A stretch of DNA of 64,000 nucleotides from Enterobacter sp. 10-1. GTDB lineage: Bacteria; Pseudomonadota; Gammaproteobacteria; Enterobacterales; Enterobacteriaceae. This document shows positions 45,437-52,971 of this stretch, one piece after another (position 1 is the first letter of the stretch; each line of letters starts with the position of its first letter). The position numbers and the translations under genes are program-made. The notes below the pieces were generated by a model that was not told where the DNA came from, ran no database searches, and saw nothing but the letters and a program-made list of their open reading frames with translations. Location of the stretch: contig NISF01000001.1 of assembly GCA_002270295.1 (NCBI GenBank), positions 372,001 through 436,000 on the forward strand. The letters run 5' to 3'.

Positions 45437-46057
45437 TTATTGTCCTCCGGAACGTTCGATTTTTGCTGGCGTAATGTCGGGTAGCGTCTGCGGAATATCC
45501 CAGGCGGAGAAGACGCCGTATACCTGGGTCATTTCGCCGCTTTTCACCTGCGCGGCCTGGATCATTTTCACCGCCTGTTCATTAATGGCCCGGCCGTATT
45601 CGCCAAACAGCACCTGGTCATTAAAATCCTGATAGCTGGCGCCTTTATAGCCATCCCGCAGCTGGGTGCCGCGAAGCGTCGGGCCAATTTGCACGACAGC
45701 CGGGCCGCCGGCGCTATCTTCGACCGTCATTTTTCCGCTGCGGGAGGCTGAGTCGATCCCGGTGATTTTACCTGCTACTTTGACGTAAAAAATGCAGGGA
45801 TTCTCCTCCTGGGCGCGATAGCCCAGAGCCTGACAGGCGCTATCGAAATCTTTAGCCGCGCGCAGTGCGGCCATCAGTTCGCTGACCGGGCGGGCCTGCG
45901 CCACAACCTGCGGCACGATTTTGTTCTGCCACGTTTGATCGATATTTGCCATGTGCGGATTGGGCGGGGATTTAAGATCGGCCAGCTCCTGCTGGGAGAC
46001 GATACGACAGCCCCCGAGAGCAAGAACGGCCAGTGCCAGCCAGGTTTTTTTGTACAT
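45437..46057 (-). CDS. DUF2291 periplasmic lipoprotein
   Basis: 206 residues. Signal sequence with lipobox A-L-G-G-C (C17). The body matches DUF2291: NIDQTWQNKIVPQVVAQARPVSELM, GTQLRDGYKGASYQDFNDQVLFGEYGRAINEQAV, VYGVFSAWDIPQTLPDITPAKIE. Function unknown. Family members often sit in Rbs-type ABC operons, as here between binding protein and ATPase; a role in transport is inference. Confidence 0.87.
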   Translation of the reverse strand: MYKKTWLALAVLALGGCRIVSQQELADLKSPPNPHMANIDQTWQNKIVPQVVAQARPVSELMAALRAAKDFDSACQALGYRAQEENPCIFYVKVAGKITGIDSASRSGKMTVEDSAGGPAVVQIGPTLRGTQLRDGYKGASYQDFNDQVLFGEYGRAINEQAVKMIQAAQVKSGEMTQVYGVFSAWDIPQTLPDITPAKIERSGGQ

Positions 46058-46070
46058 ATCACTCTCCTAC

Positions 46071-46088
46071 GCGCCCCCGAAGGGGCGC
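46071..46088 (-). terminator. Intra-operon hairpin after the sugar binding-protein gene
   Basis: GCGCCCC-CGAA-GGGGCGC, a 7-bp stem with a tetraloop right after the binding-protein stop. It is positioned to protect the upstream mRNA. Confidence 0.5.
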
Positions 46089-46100
46089 AACAACCCGAAC

Positions 46101-47036
46101 TCAGGATTTGATGTTGAAGTCCTGAACTTTATCTGCGTTATCTTTGGTTATCAGAATTCCGCGGAACATGACGCGTTGCTTCGCGGGCTTCACGCCTTTT
46201 TGCAGGTAGTTATCGAGGTCGGTAACGCCCTGCGCCGCAATAGCCTGAGCCTGCAGCATGACGGTTGCCTGCAACGTGCCGGCCTTAACCGCATCGCGCT
46301 CGTCGTTGCTGCCGTCGATGCCGACCACCACGACGTCAGTACGGTTGGCCGCCTTCAGGGCGGCGATGGCGCCAAGAGCCACCGGGCCGTTGCCGCAGAT
46401 CACGCCTTTGACATCAGGGTGGGCCTGCAGAATGCTGTCCATGATGCGCTTGCCGTCAATTAACGTACCTTTGGCATCCTGTTTAGCTACGCTGACCATA
46501 TCCGGATACTGGTCAATAACCTGGTGGAATGATTTAGAACGCGTGACGCAGTTATTATCTGCAAGATTGCAGGTCAGTTCGGCGTATTTTCCTTTTTCCG
46601 CCATTTTCTCGACAAATACGTTGGCGACTTCCGAACCAGCCTGGAAGTTATTATGCGTAATCTGCTCAAGGGCCACGTCATCGACAGGAATTTCCCGGTT
46701 AATTAATATAATCGGAATGCCTGCTTGTTTCGCTTTTTCAATCGCCGCGACGCTGGCGGTTGAGTCGGCGTTATCCAGAATAATACCCTGAACTTTTTTG
46801 CCGATGGCTGTATCAATCAGTTCGTTCTGTTTTTTTACATCTTCGCCATGAGACAGAATGGTTGTTTTATATCCGAGTTCTTTTGCTTTCTCGCTGGCCC
46901 CTTTGGCTTCAGAAGCGTAATACGGGTTATCCAGCGAGTTAACCATGATCATGATGGTGCCTTTTTCTACTGCCTGAGCAGTAAAAGAAAGCGCGGTCAG
47001 GGTTGCAACAGTCAAAAGCGTTAAACGTAATTTCAT
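46101..47036 (-). CDS. Sugar ABC periplasmic binding protein, RbsB-like
   Basis: 311 residues. Signal peptide (LTLLTVATLTALSFTAQAV), then a Peripla_BP_4 fold: MIMVNSLDNPYYASEAKGASEKAKELGY, GIILDNADSTASVAAIEKAKQAGIPIILINREI, PDVKGVICGNGPVALGAIAALKAANRTDVVVVGIDGSNDERDAVKAG. It binds a pentose, hexose or polyol. First transport gene, after the kinase. Confidence 0.9.
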   Translation of the reverse strand: MKLRLTLLTVATLTALSFTAQAVEKGTIMIMVNSLDNPYYASEAKGASEKAKELGYKTTILSHGEDVKKQNELIDTAIGKKVQGIILDNADSTASVAAIEKAKQAGIPIILINREIPVDDVALEQITHNNFQAGSEVANVFVEKMAEKGKYAELTCNLADNNCVTRSKSFHQVIDQYPDMVSVAKQDAKGTLIDGKRIMDSILQAHPDVKGVICGNGPVALGAIAALKAANRTDVVVVGIDGSNDERDAVKAGTLQATVMLQAQAIAAQGVTDLDNYLQKGVKPAKQRVMFRGILITKDNADKVQDFNIKS

Positions 47037-47168
47037 GACAATGTTCTCTCTATGTTGTTATTGTCGGGTACGGTGAAACAACGTAAGGCCGGAAAGGCGG
47101 TTGTATGGGCCGGAATTCTCCTTCTGTTAATGATTAAGGTTCGTCACCTTCGTTTTCCCTGGTGGGCG

Positions 47169-48689
47169 TCAGGCGGACGTAGCCGGTTTCCATAATGTTC
47201 TGTCCACCGCATGGCGCCACTCCTGCCACCTTGCCTGCAGGCGCTGATGGCGGGCCATGTCGGGGCTAAATTCACTGTGTTCGGTTAAAAAGGCCGTCAG
47301 GTCGACGGGCGTATCGGGATTGAGCGCCTTGCGGGCAAGCAGGGCTGCGCCGATGGCGGAGAGTTCAGGCACATCGCTGCGCATGACCGGGCATCCCAGC
47401 AGATCCGCCTGGTACTGCATGAGCCAGTCGTTTTTGGTCGGTCCGCCGTCGACCATCAGCGCCGACAGGCTGAAATCATCATGCTGGCGCATGGCGACCA
47501 CCACATCGGCTATCTGATAGGTGATGGATTCCAGCGCGGCGCGGATCAGGTGCGCGCGCTTAACGCCGCGGCTCAGTCCACAAATCACGCCGCGGGCGCT
47601 ATCGTCCCACCACGGAGCGCCAAGCCCGGTCAGCGCCGGCACAAAATAGACTCCCATCGTCGAGTCAACCGAAGCGGGCAGGGTGTTAAGTTCGTGGGCC
47701 AGCTCGTCGGCGGAGAGTTCGCTCAGGCCGGTGCTGTCAGCCATCCACGCCACGGCATCGCCGGTATGGGGAATATTGCCTTCCAGTCCATAGGTGATGC
47801 GCTCACCGTCATGCCAGGCAATGGTGGTGGCCAGCGCGTCAATATCGCACTGCGCTGATTTAACCGGCGCCATCACCGACGAGCCGGTACCGTACGTGGC
47901 TTTCACGCACCCGAGTTCCCCTAATGCATGGCCAAAAAGCGCGGCGTGAGAGTCGCCGACCATCGCCATGATCGGTATGCCGTCAGGTATCGCCGCGAGC
48001 CCGCGGGTGTAACCAAATAATCCGCTGGATGGCTTAATTTCCGCCAGCGCGGCGCGGGGGATCTGGAACAAGGCCAGCATGTCGTCATCCCACTGCCCGC
48101 TCTGCAAATTGAGCAGCTGGGTACGCGCGGCGTTGGAGTAATCGCAGCAGAAGGCGTCGCCGTGGGTTAAATTCCACAGCAGCCAGCTATCAATGGTGCC
48201 GAGGCAGATCTCACCGCGTTCGGCGAGAAGGCGACCCTCGGGGATAGACTCCAGCAGCCAGCGCATTTTGGAGGCGGAAAACAGAGGAGCAATCGGCAGC
48301 CCGGTCGTGGTTTTAATCTGCTGCTCTTTGCCCGCATGGCGCAGATCGTCGCAAAAAACGGCGCTGCGGGTGCATTGCCAGGTGATGGCGGCGTTAACCG
48401 GCTTTCCGCTATGGCGATACCAGCCGATGGCGGTTTCCCGCTGGTTGCTGATGGCTAATGCGGCAACATTTTCCGCGCCAACGTGCTCAACCGCTTTGGC
48501 AATCACCTCAAGCGAGGCCTCGATCAACGTCTCGCCAGATTGCTCTACCCAGCCATCGCGAGGGGTTTGAATCGCCAGGGGTTGTGAAAATTTCACAATA
48601 ACGTTGCCGCGGCCGTCGAGCACCACCGCTTTTGCATTGGTCGTCCCTTCGTCGAGCGCAATAATGAACTCTTGTTGTGTTGCCGGCAT
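47169..48689 (-). CDS. FGGY-family carbohydrate kinase (glycerol-kinase-like)
   Basis: 506 residues. N-terminal EFIIALDEGTTNAKAVVLDGRGN, NQRETAIGWY, W-Q-C-T-R, TIDSWLLWNLT, and C-terminal VDGGPTKNDWLMQYQADLLGCPV, all FGGY features close to glycerol kinase. It phosphorylates a ketose or polyol. ATG 48689 has GGAG 8 nt upstream. First gene of the minus-strand operon; the shared SorC operator candidate (48800) and a CRP-like site (48886) lie upstream. Substrate probably the ketose made by the SDRs (inference). Confidence 0.9.
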   Translation of the reverse strand: MPATQQEFIIALDEGTTNAKAVVLDGRGNVIVKFSQPLAIQTPRDGWVEQSGETLIEASLEVIAKAVEHVGAENVAALAISNQRETAIGWYRHSGKPVNAAITWQCTRSAVFCDDLRHAGKEQQIKTTTGLPIAPLFSASKMRWLLESIPEGRLLAERGEICLGTIDSWLLWNLTHGDAFCCDYSNAARTQLLNLQSGQWDDDMLALFQIPRAALAEIKPSSGLFGYTRGLAAIPDGIPIMAMVGDSHAALFGHALGELGCVKATYGTGSSVMAPVKSAQCDIDALATTIAWHDGERITYGLEGNIPHTGDAVAWMADSTGLSELSADELAHELNTLPASVDSTMGVYFVPALTGLGAPWWDDSARGVICGLSRGVKRAHLIRAALESITYQIADVVVAMRQHDDFSLSALMVDGGPTKNDWLMQYQADLLGCPVMRSDVPELSAIGAALLARKALNPDTPVDLTAFLTEHSEFSPDMARHQRLQARWQEWRHAVDRTLWKPATSA

Positions 48690-48799
48690 TAGATAGTCTC
48701 CTGAGTCACACTTCGTCCTGGCGCTGAGGGGGCGAACATTCCTCGCTATCGCGTTGCTACTTAGCAGGCCATGATGTGACATTTCGTTATCACTTTTGT

Positions 48800-48828
48800 A
48801 ATCACTGAATATATATTCGATAGTGATT
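48800..48828. promoter_or_regulatory. Candidate SorC-family operator, copy 1
   Basis: AATCACT / AGTGATT arms surround the perfect 12-bp palindrome GAATATATATTC (48807-48818). The same 12-mer with ATCA/TGAT flanks recurs at 50257-50285 upstream of the divergent transketolase genes. Confidence 0.7.
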
Positions 48829-48885
48829 ATTTATTTAATACCTTAGCCAGAAACTTTCCCCGGGGCTAGAGGAAAAGTTATCAAT

Positions 48886-48901
48886 TGTGCTGGCAATCAC
48901 A
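48886..48901. promoter_or_regulatory. Candidate CRP site
   Basis: TGTGC-N6-TCACA differs from the CRP consensus TGTGA-N6-TCACA at one core base. It is about 200 bp upstream of the sugar-kinase operon, so catabolite control is plausible. Confidence 0.5.
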
Positions 48902-49048
48902 CTTATCTGCATGGACAAATGCGCGGAGGGCTGGAGGGGGAAGCGCCAGGAAATTTAATCAGGATATTGAAATATAAATGTTTATTTTGCACGCCTCGGC
49001 ATCAGAAAAGGTGGCGCAAAGGCATGCAAAAAGATGTCTGATGGAAAA

Positions 49049-49999
49049 TTAGCCGGTGACCAGCAGCCTCGCGGTTGGATAATCGGTGATTAAAACATCG
49101 ATATAGCCGCCGGAGAGGGCGCCTTTGATCGCCGCAACCTTATCGCTACCGCCGGCCAGCGCCACGACGTTGGGACATTTTTTTACTTTTTCCAGCGCCA
49201 TGCCGATAACAGGATCTTCATCATCGCTTAACACGGCCTGGCCTTTTTTGTCGTAATAGTGCAGGCAGATATCCCCCACCGCGCCGCGCTCGGCGAGCAC
49301 CTGCAGCATATCTTCGTGGTAATAGTTACCTGACGTTTTCAGCAGCTGAGAAGGTTCGAGAATACCAATCCCGACGATGGCAATATCGACCTCGTCGAAA
49401 CGCGAAACCACATCGGCGACGTCCTGGCTGGCGATGAGACGGTTTTTCTCCGCCATCGAGCCCTCAATGCTCTGCGAAGGAAGCAGCCAGGCCTGGCAGT
49501 TAAGATGCTGAGCGAGCGTCTGGGTCAGGATGGTTGCCTGTACGTTGCCGTTCGGCCCCACGCCGCCGAGCAGCTGGATAACTCCGCTGGCCTTCAGGTT
49601 TTGCGCGTGGACCTCATCGACCATGGCCCTGATGGTCGAACTCCATGAGGAGACGCCGATCAGATCTTTTGGTCGCAGGCGGGTTTCCAGATAGTGGGCC
49701 GCAGCGGACCCAATCGCGCGTTTGAGGGTGTGATCGCTGGCATCCTCTTCGGTATCGACGACGATAGCCTGCTTAATTCCGTAGCGATCTTCGATGCCTT
49801 TTTCGAGGTTAAGAAAAATATTCGAGGGCTGAACGACGCTAATTTTTACCACCCCTTCTTTCTGGCAGCGGGTGATGGCACGGGAGACAAATGACTGGGA
49901 AAGCGAAAGAAGTTGTGCAATGTCGGACTGCTTTCGTCCTTCAAGATAGTAAAGTGTGGCAATCTTAACTAACAGCCTTTGTTCATCCTGCTTAGCCAT
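49049..49999 (-). CDS. SorC/DeoR-type sugar-binding regulator
   Basis: 316 residues. N-terminal helix-turn-helix (about 20-60, YLEGRKQSDIAQLLSLSQSFVSRAI), then a SorC sugar-phosphate-binding domain (LKRAIGSAAAHYLETRL, VSSWSSTIRAMVD, VIQLLGGVGP, VVALAGGSDKVAAIKGAL). Family members sense sugar phosphates. GGGGATATAT precedes the ATG. It sits between the kinase operon and the split transketolase genes, and likely regulates both through the shared palindromes. Confidence 0.9.
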   Translation of the reverse strand: MAKQDEQRLLVKIATLYYLEGRKQSDIAQLLSLSQSFVSRAITRCQKEGVVKISVVQPSNIFLNLEKGIEDRYGIKQAIVVDTEEDASDHTLKRAIGSAAAHYLETRLRPKDLIGVSSWSSTIRAMVDEVHAQNLKASGVIQLLGGVGPNGNVQATILTQTLAQHLNCQAWLLPSQSIEGSMAEKNRLIASQDVADVVSRFDEVDIAIVGIGILEPSQLLKTSGNYYHEDMLQVLAERGAVGDICLHYYDKKGQAVLSDDEDPVIGMALEKVKKCPNVVALAGGSDKVAAIKGALSGGYIDVLITDYPTARLLVTG

Positions 50000-50256
50000 A
50001 TATATCCCCGAAAATCATTAACGTATATCCATTATGTTATACCCGTCATGCCGAAAACTACATGTCCGCTGGCTGCGTGCGTCTACCGCGCCGGCCCCTG
50101 CCTGAGCAGACTGCAATTCGAATAATTCAGGGTATAGAGGCTTTTATCATACGTGAAAAAGAAAGAGAACTAAGTGTGATGAAACTCTAACTTTTATCAA
50201 TCCTCAAAATCAGCTATGGACAAAAACAGAACAGCTGTCGCATAATTGAATAAAGA

Positions 50257-50285
50257 ATCATTGTTGAATATATATTCATGGTGAT
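50257..50285. promoter_or_regulatory. Candidate SorC-family operator, copy 2
   Basis: ATCA (50257-50260) and TGAT (50282-50285) flank the 12-bp palindrome GAATATATATTC (50266-50277), the same core as in copy 1, about 180 bp upstream of the transketolase genes. Confidence 0.7.
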
Positions 50286-50342
50286 ATCAAGTCAACTGAA
50301 AACTTATCCAGGCACAGACATGCCTGATAGTAAGGAGGCAGA

Positions 50343-50411
50343 ATGTTCCTGAGTATGATGCAGCGGCGGAAGCCTGATGATGCGCTGCCTGGGGATGTCT
50401 GGTTTTTTTAG
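50343..50411 (+). CDS. Possible 22-codon leader peptide before split transketolase
   Basis: ATG 50343 to TAG 50411 with the canonical AAGGAGG 4 nt upstream. It starts MFLSMMQRRK and ends VWFF, its stop lying in a seven-T run (GGTTTTTTTAG). CAGACAT (50315-50321) can pair with ATGTCTG (50395-50401) next to the T-run, and a separate hairpin CAGGCA/TGCCTG (50309-50326) competes. This looks like a leader-peptide attenuator. Real translation is unproven. Confidence 0.5.
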   Translation: MFLSMMQRRKPDDALPGDVWFF

Positions 50412-50461
50412 TCCCTTGTGGAATAAATATTCCAAGTTGAAATTAAATTCAGAGGTATTAA

Positions 50462-51292
50462 ATGAATCCCTATAGCTACGATGTCCAGGCACTTGAGCGT
50501 AAAGCTCGCGCGGTACGCCGCCATATTATCAGATTGAATGCCAACAGCCCGGCCGGGGGGCATACCGGCGCCGATTTGTCGCAGGTAGAGCTATTAACCG
50601 CCCTCTATTTCCGCGAGCTAAACGTCTCCCCGGAGCAGATTGCCGACCCGGAGCGGGATATTTATATCCAGTCTAAAGGCCACGCGGTGGGGTGCTACTA
50701 CTGCGTGCTTGCGGAAGCCGGCTTTTTCCCGGTCGAGTGGCTGGCGACCTATCAGCACGCGAACTCGCACCTTCCTGGCCACCCGGTTCGTCAAAAAACC
50801 CCCGGCATCGAACTGAATACCGGTGCATTGGGCCACGGTTTGCCTGTTGCGGTGGGGCTGGCGCTGGCTGCAAAGAAAAGCAACAGCACCCGCCGCATCT
50901 TTTTAATTACCGGCGATGGCGAACTGGCCGAGGGCAGCAACTGGGAGGCGGCGCTGGCTGCGGCGCATTACGAGCTCGATAACCTGATTATTATCAACGA
51001 TAAAAACAACCTTCAGCTCGCCGGGCCGACCCGCGAGATTATGAATACCGACCCGCTTGCCGATAAGTGGAAAGCGTTTGGCATGACCGTGACCGAGTGT
51101 CAGGGAAACGATATGGCCTCAGTAGTGGCCGCTCTGGAAGGGTTGCAGCAGGCAGGTAAACCTAACGTCATTATCGCAAATACGACAAAAGGCGCCGGTA
51201 TTTCCTTTATCCAGGGGCGTCCGGAATGGCACCACCGGGTACCGAAAGGCGAAGAGATTGAACTGGCACTGGAGGAACTGAAAGATGAGTAA
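50462..51292 (+). CDS. Split transketolase, N-terminal (ThDP-binding) subunit
   Basis: 276 residues. The N-terminal half of transketolase as a separate protein: GHTGADLSQVELLTALYF, SKGHAVGCYYCVLAEAGF, and the ThDP motif GDGELAEGSNWEAALAAAHYELDNLIIINDKNN (GDG...NN), followed by KGAGISF. It acts only with the C-terminal subunit, whose gene overlaps by 8 nt. AGAGG lies 6 nt before the ATG. Cytoplasmic. In the context of kinase plus SDRs it probably cleaves or transfers two-carbon units from the ketose phosphate. Confidence 0.9.
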   Translation: MNPYSYDVQALERKARAVRRHIIRLNANSPAGGHTGADLSQVELLTALYFRELNVSPEQIADPERDIYIQSKGHAVGCYYCVLAEAGFFPVEWLATYQHANSHLPGHPVRQKTPGIELNTGALGHGLPVAVGLALAAKKSNSTRRIFLITGDGELAEGSNWEAALAAAHYELDNLIIINDKNNLQLAGPTREIMNTDPLADKWKAFGMTVTECQGNDMASVVAALEGLQQAGKPNVIIANTTKGAGISFIQGRPEWHHRVPKGEEIELALEELKDE

Positions 51293-52220
51293 TGCAGAAC
51301 ACCTGGCGAGCGTAATGGTGCAAGCGTTTATTGACGCGGTAGAAAGCGGTGTTGATCTGGTGCCGGTCGTTGCTGATTCCACTTCGACGGCGAAAATTGC
51401 GCCCTTTATTAAACAATTTCCCGGCCGTCTGGTTAACGTCGGGATTGCCGAACAAAGCATGGTCGGCATGGCGGCCGGGCTGGCGCTGGGCGGGAAAGTT
51501 GCGGTGACCTGTAACGCCGCGCCCTTCCTGATTTCGCGCGCCAATGAGCAGATCAAAGTCGACGTCTGCTACAACAACACCAACGTTAAGCTGTTTGGTC
51601 TGAACGCCGGGGCCAGCTACGGCCCGCTGGCGAGCACCCATCACTCCATTGACGACCTTGCCGTGATGCGCGGGTTCGGCAATATCCAAATCTTTGCCCC
51701 CTCTACGCCGCGCGAGTGCCGGCAGATAATCGACTACGCCATCCAGCATCAGGGGCCGGTCTACATCCGCCTTGACGGCAAGGCGCTGCCGGAGCTGCAC
51801 GACGAGAGCTACCGCTTTGTGCCGGGGGCGGTGGTTACCCTGCGCGAAGGCCGGGATATTGCGCTGGTTGCTACGGGGTCGACGGTGCATGAAATCGTCG
51901 ACGCTGCGCAACTGCTGGCGGAACAGGGCATTGAAGCGAAGGTGGTGAGCGTTCCGTCGATTCGCCCTTGCGACACTCAGGCGCTGCTGGCGGCGCTGGA
52001 GGGCTGTAGCGCGGTCATCACGGTTGAAGAGCACAACGTGAATGGCGGACTCGGCAGCCTGGTTGCCGAAGTGCTGGCCGAAGGCGGCGCCGGTATCCCC
52101 CTGAAGCGCCTGGGGATCCCGGACGGTGAGTATGCGGCGGCGGCAGACCGCGGCTGGCTTCGTCAGCACCACGGTTTCGATGCGCCGGCGATCGCGGCGC
52201 TGGCGCCTACGCTGCTCTAA
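51285..52220 (+). CDS. Split transketolase, C-terminal subunit
   Basis: 311 residues, pyrimidine-binding and C-terminal halves: MVQAFIDAVESGVDLVPVVADSTSTAKIAPFIKQFPGRLVNVGIAEQSMVGMAAGLALGGKVAV (catalytic Glu in NVGIAEQ), then GASYGPLASTHHSIDDLAVMRG and VITVEEHNVNGGLGSLVAEVL. It forms the active enzyme with the N-terminal subunit. The frames overlap by 8 nt. A hairpin follows the stop. Confidence 0.9.
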   Translation: MSNAEHLASVMVQAFIDAVESGVDLVPVVADSTSTAKIAPFIKQFPGRLVNVGIAEQSMVGMAAGLALGGKVAVTCNAAPFLISRANEQIKVDVCYNNTNVKLFGLNAGASYGPLASTHHSIDDLAVMRGFGNIQIFAPSTPRECRQIIDYAIQHQGPVYIRLDGKALPELHDESYRFVPGAVVTLREGRDIALVATGSTVHEIVDAAQLLAEQGIEAKVVSVPSIRPCDTQALLAALEGCSAVITVEEHNVNGGLGSLVAEVLAEGGAGIPLKRLGIPDGEYAAAADRGWLRQHHGFDAPAIAALAPTLL

Positions 52221-52233
52221 CCGTAGCCAGATA

Positions 52234-52258
52234 ACCCGTGCGGGCAGCCCGCGCGGGT
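52234..52258. terminator. Hairpin between transketolase and entD
   Basis: ACCCGTGCGGGC / GCCCGCGCGGGT around one base, a long GC stem with a single mismatch, between two convergent genes. T-run weak. Confidence 0.5.
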
Positions 52259-52262
52259 GATG

Positions 52263-52904
52263 CTATTTTGGCAACCCGCAGAGCGTGATGACCCGCGCGT
52301 CGCTTTGCATCCAGTGAACCTGAACTATCTCATCATCAATTTGCATCCGCAGCATTCCTTCCTCTATATACGTCACCCGCATGCGCAGAAAATCCATCCC
52401 GAGCTGGCGGGGGAGGGAGAGCGCCTTAAACCCGCTCTCTTTTGCCGAGAACGCCAGCGTCAGCGCCAGCGCAAAGGGCAGCCCGCTGGCCGCCAGCAGC
52501 GTTTTTTCCGCCGGGTTGATAATGCTGCTGGCAAGTTCCTCCGCGAGGATTGGAGTAAAGCGCCGCTCAATATCAATCCCTATCGGTCGAGAAGAGACTA
52601 CCGCCAGGGCGCTATTTTCACAGTGACTGATGCTGCCGAACCACGGCGCGGGCCACAGCGGCTGGCGCTGCTCGCCGGGCGGCGGCGGCATTTTTTCGCC
52701 AACTTTTTCGCCAACTTCGCGCAGGGCGTGAACGGCGGCGATGCGTCCGGCAAGATGTTCGGCCTGGCGCTTACGGCCGCCTGCGGCGAGCAGGGCGTGA
52801 TGGGGCAGCCACAGCAGATCCGCAGGCTGGAAGCTGGCTGGGTCGAAATCAATCCGCTGGAGAGGATGGCCGGCAAGTAAAAGGGTGCTGTGATGTGTCT
52901 GCAT
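52263..52904 (-). CDS. entD: Enterobactin phosphopantetheinyl transferase EntD
   Basis: 213 residues. Sfp/EntD motifs: RIAAVHAL, GSISHCENSALAVVS, IGIDIERRF (Mg2+ residues) and LAFSAKESGFKAL (W/FxxKES). It attaches 4'-phosphopantetheine from CoA to the carrier domains of EntF and EntB. Cytoplasmic and membrane-associated. Adjacent to fepA as in E. coli. Confidence 0.95.
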   Translation of the reverse strand: MQTHHSTLLLAGHPLQRIDFDPASFQPADLLWLPHHALLAAGGRKRQAEHLAGRIAAVHALREVGEKVGEKMPPPPGEQRQPLWPAPWFGSISHCENSALAVVSSRPIGIDIERRFTPILAEELASSIINPAEKTLLAASGLPFALALTLAFSAKESGFKALSLPRQLGMDFLRMRVTYIEEGMLRMQIDDEIVQVHWMQSDARVITLCGLPK

Positions 52905-52928
52905 GAAAGGATGTTAACCGATTTCCCG

Positions 52929-52954
52929 GCCGCCCTCTATGGCTGGAGGGCGGC
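52929..52954. terminator. Hairpin after fepA
   Basis: GCCGCCCTC / GAGGGCGGC with an 8-nt loop lies between the fepA stop and entD on the same strand. No clear T-run. Confidence 0.45.
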
Positions 52955-52971
52955 GGGATTCAGGCGAGCAA

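Larger units (their letters stand above)
48690..49048. other. Regulatory gap upstream of the kinase operon
   Basis: 359 bp between the kinase start and the SorC-type gene stop. Besides the operator and CRP-like site listed separately, no gene is seen; several ATCACT-like half-sites cluster near 48789-48828. Confidence 0.5.
50000..50461. other. Divergent regulatory gap between SorC regulator and transketolase genes
   Basis: 462 bp, AT-rich, with operator copy 2, a leader ORF and possible attenuator, listed separately. A weak CRP-like site lies near 50175 (TGTGA-N6-TCTAA). Confidence 0.5.

Noticed and set aside
50304-50492. A 62-codon minus-strand ORF in the transketolase leader
   Set aside because: No Shine-Dalgarno, no recognisable features, and it overlaps the better-supported plus-strand leader ORF.
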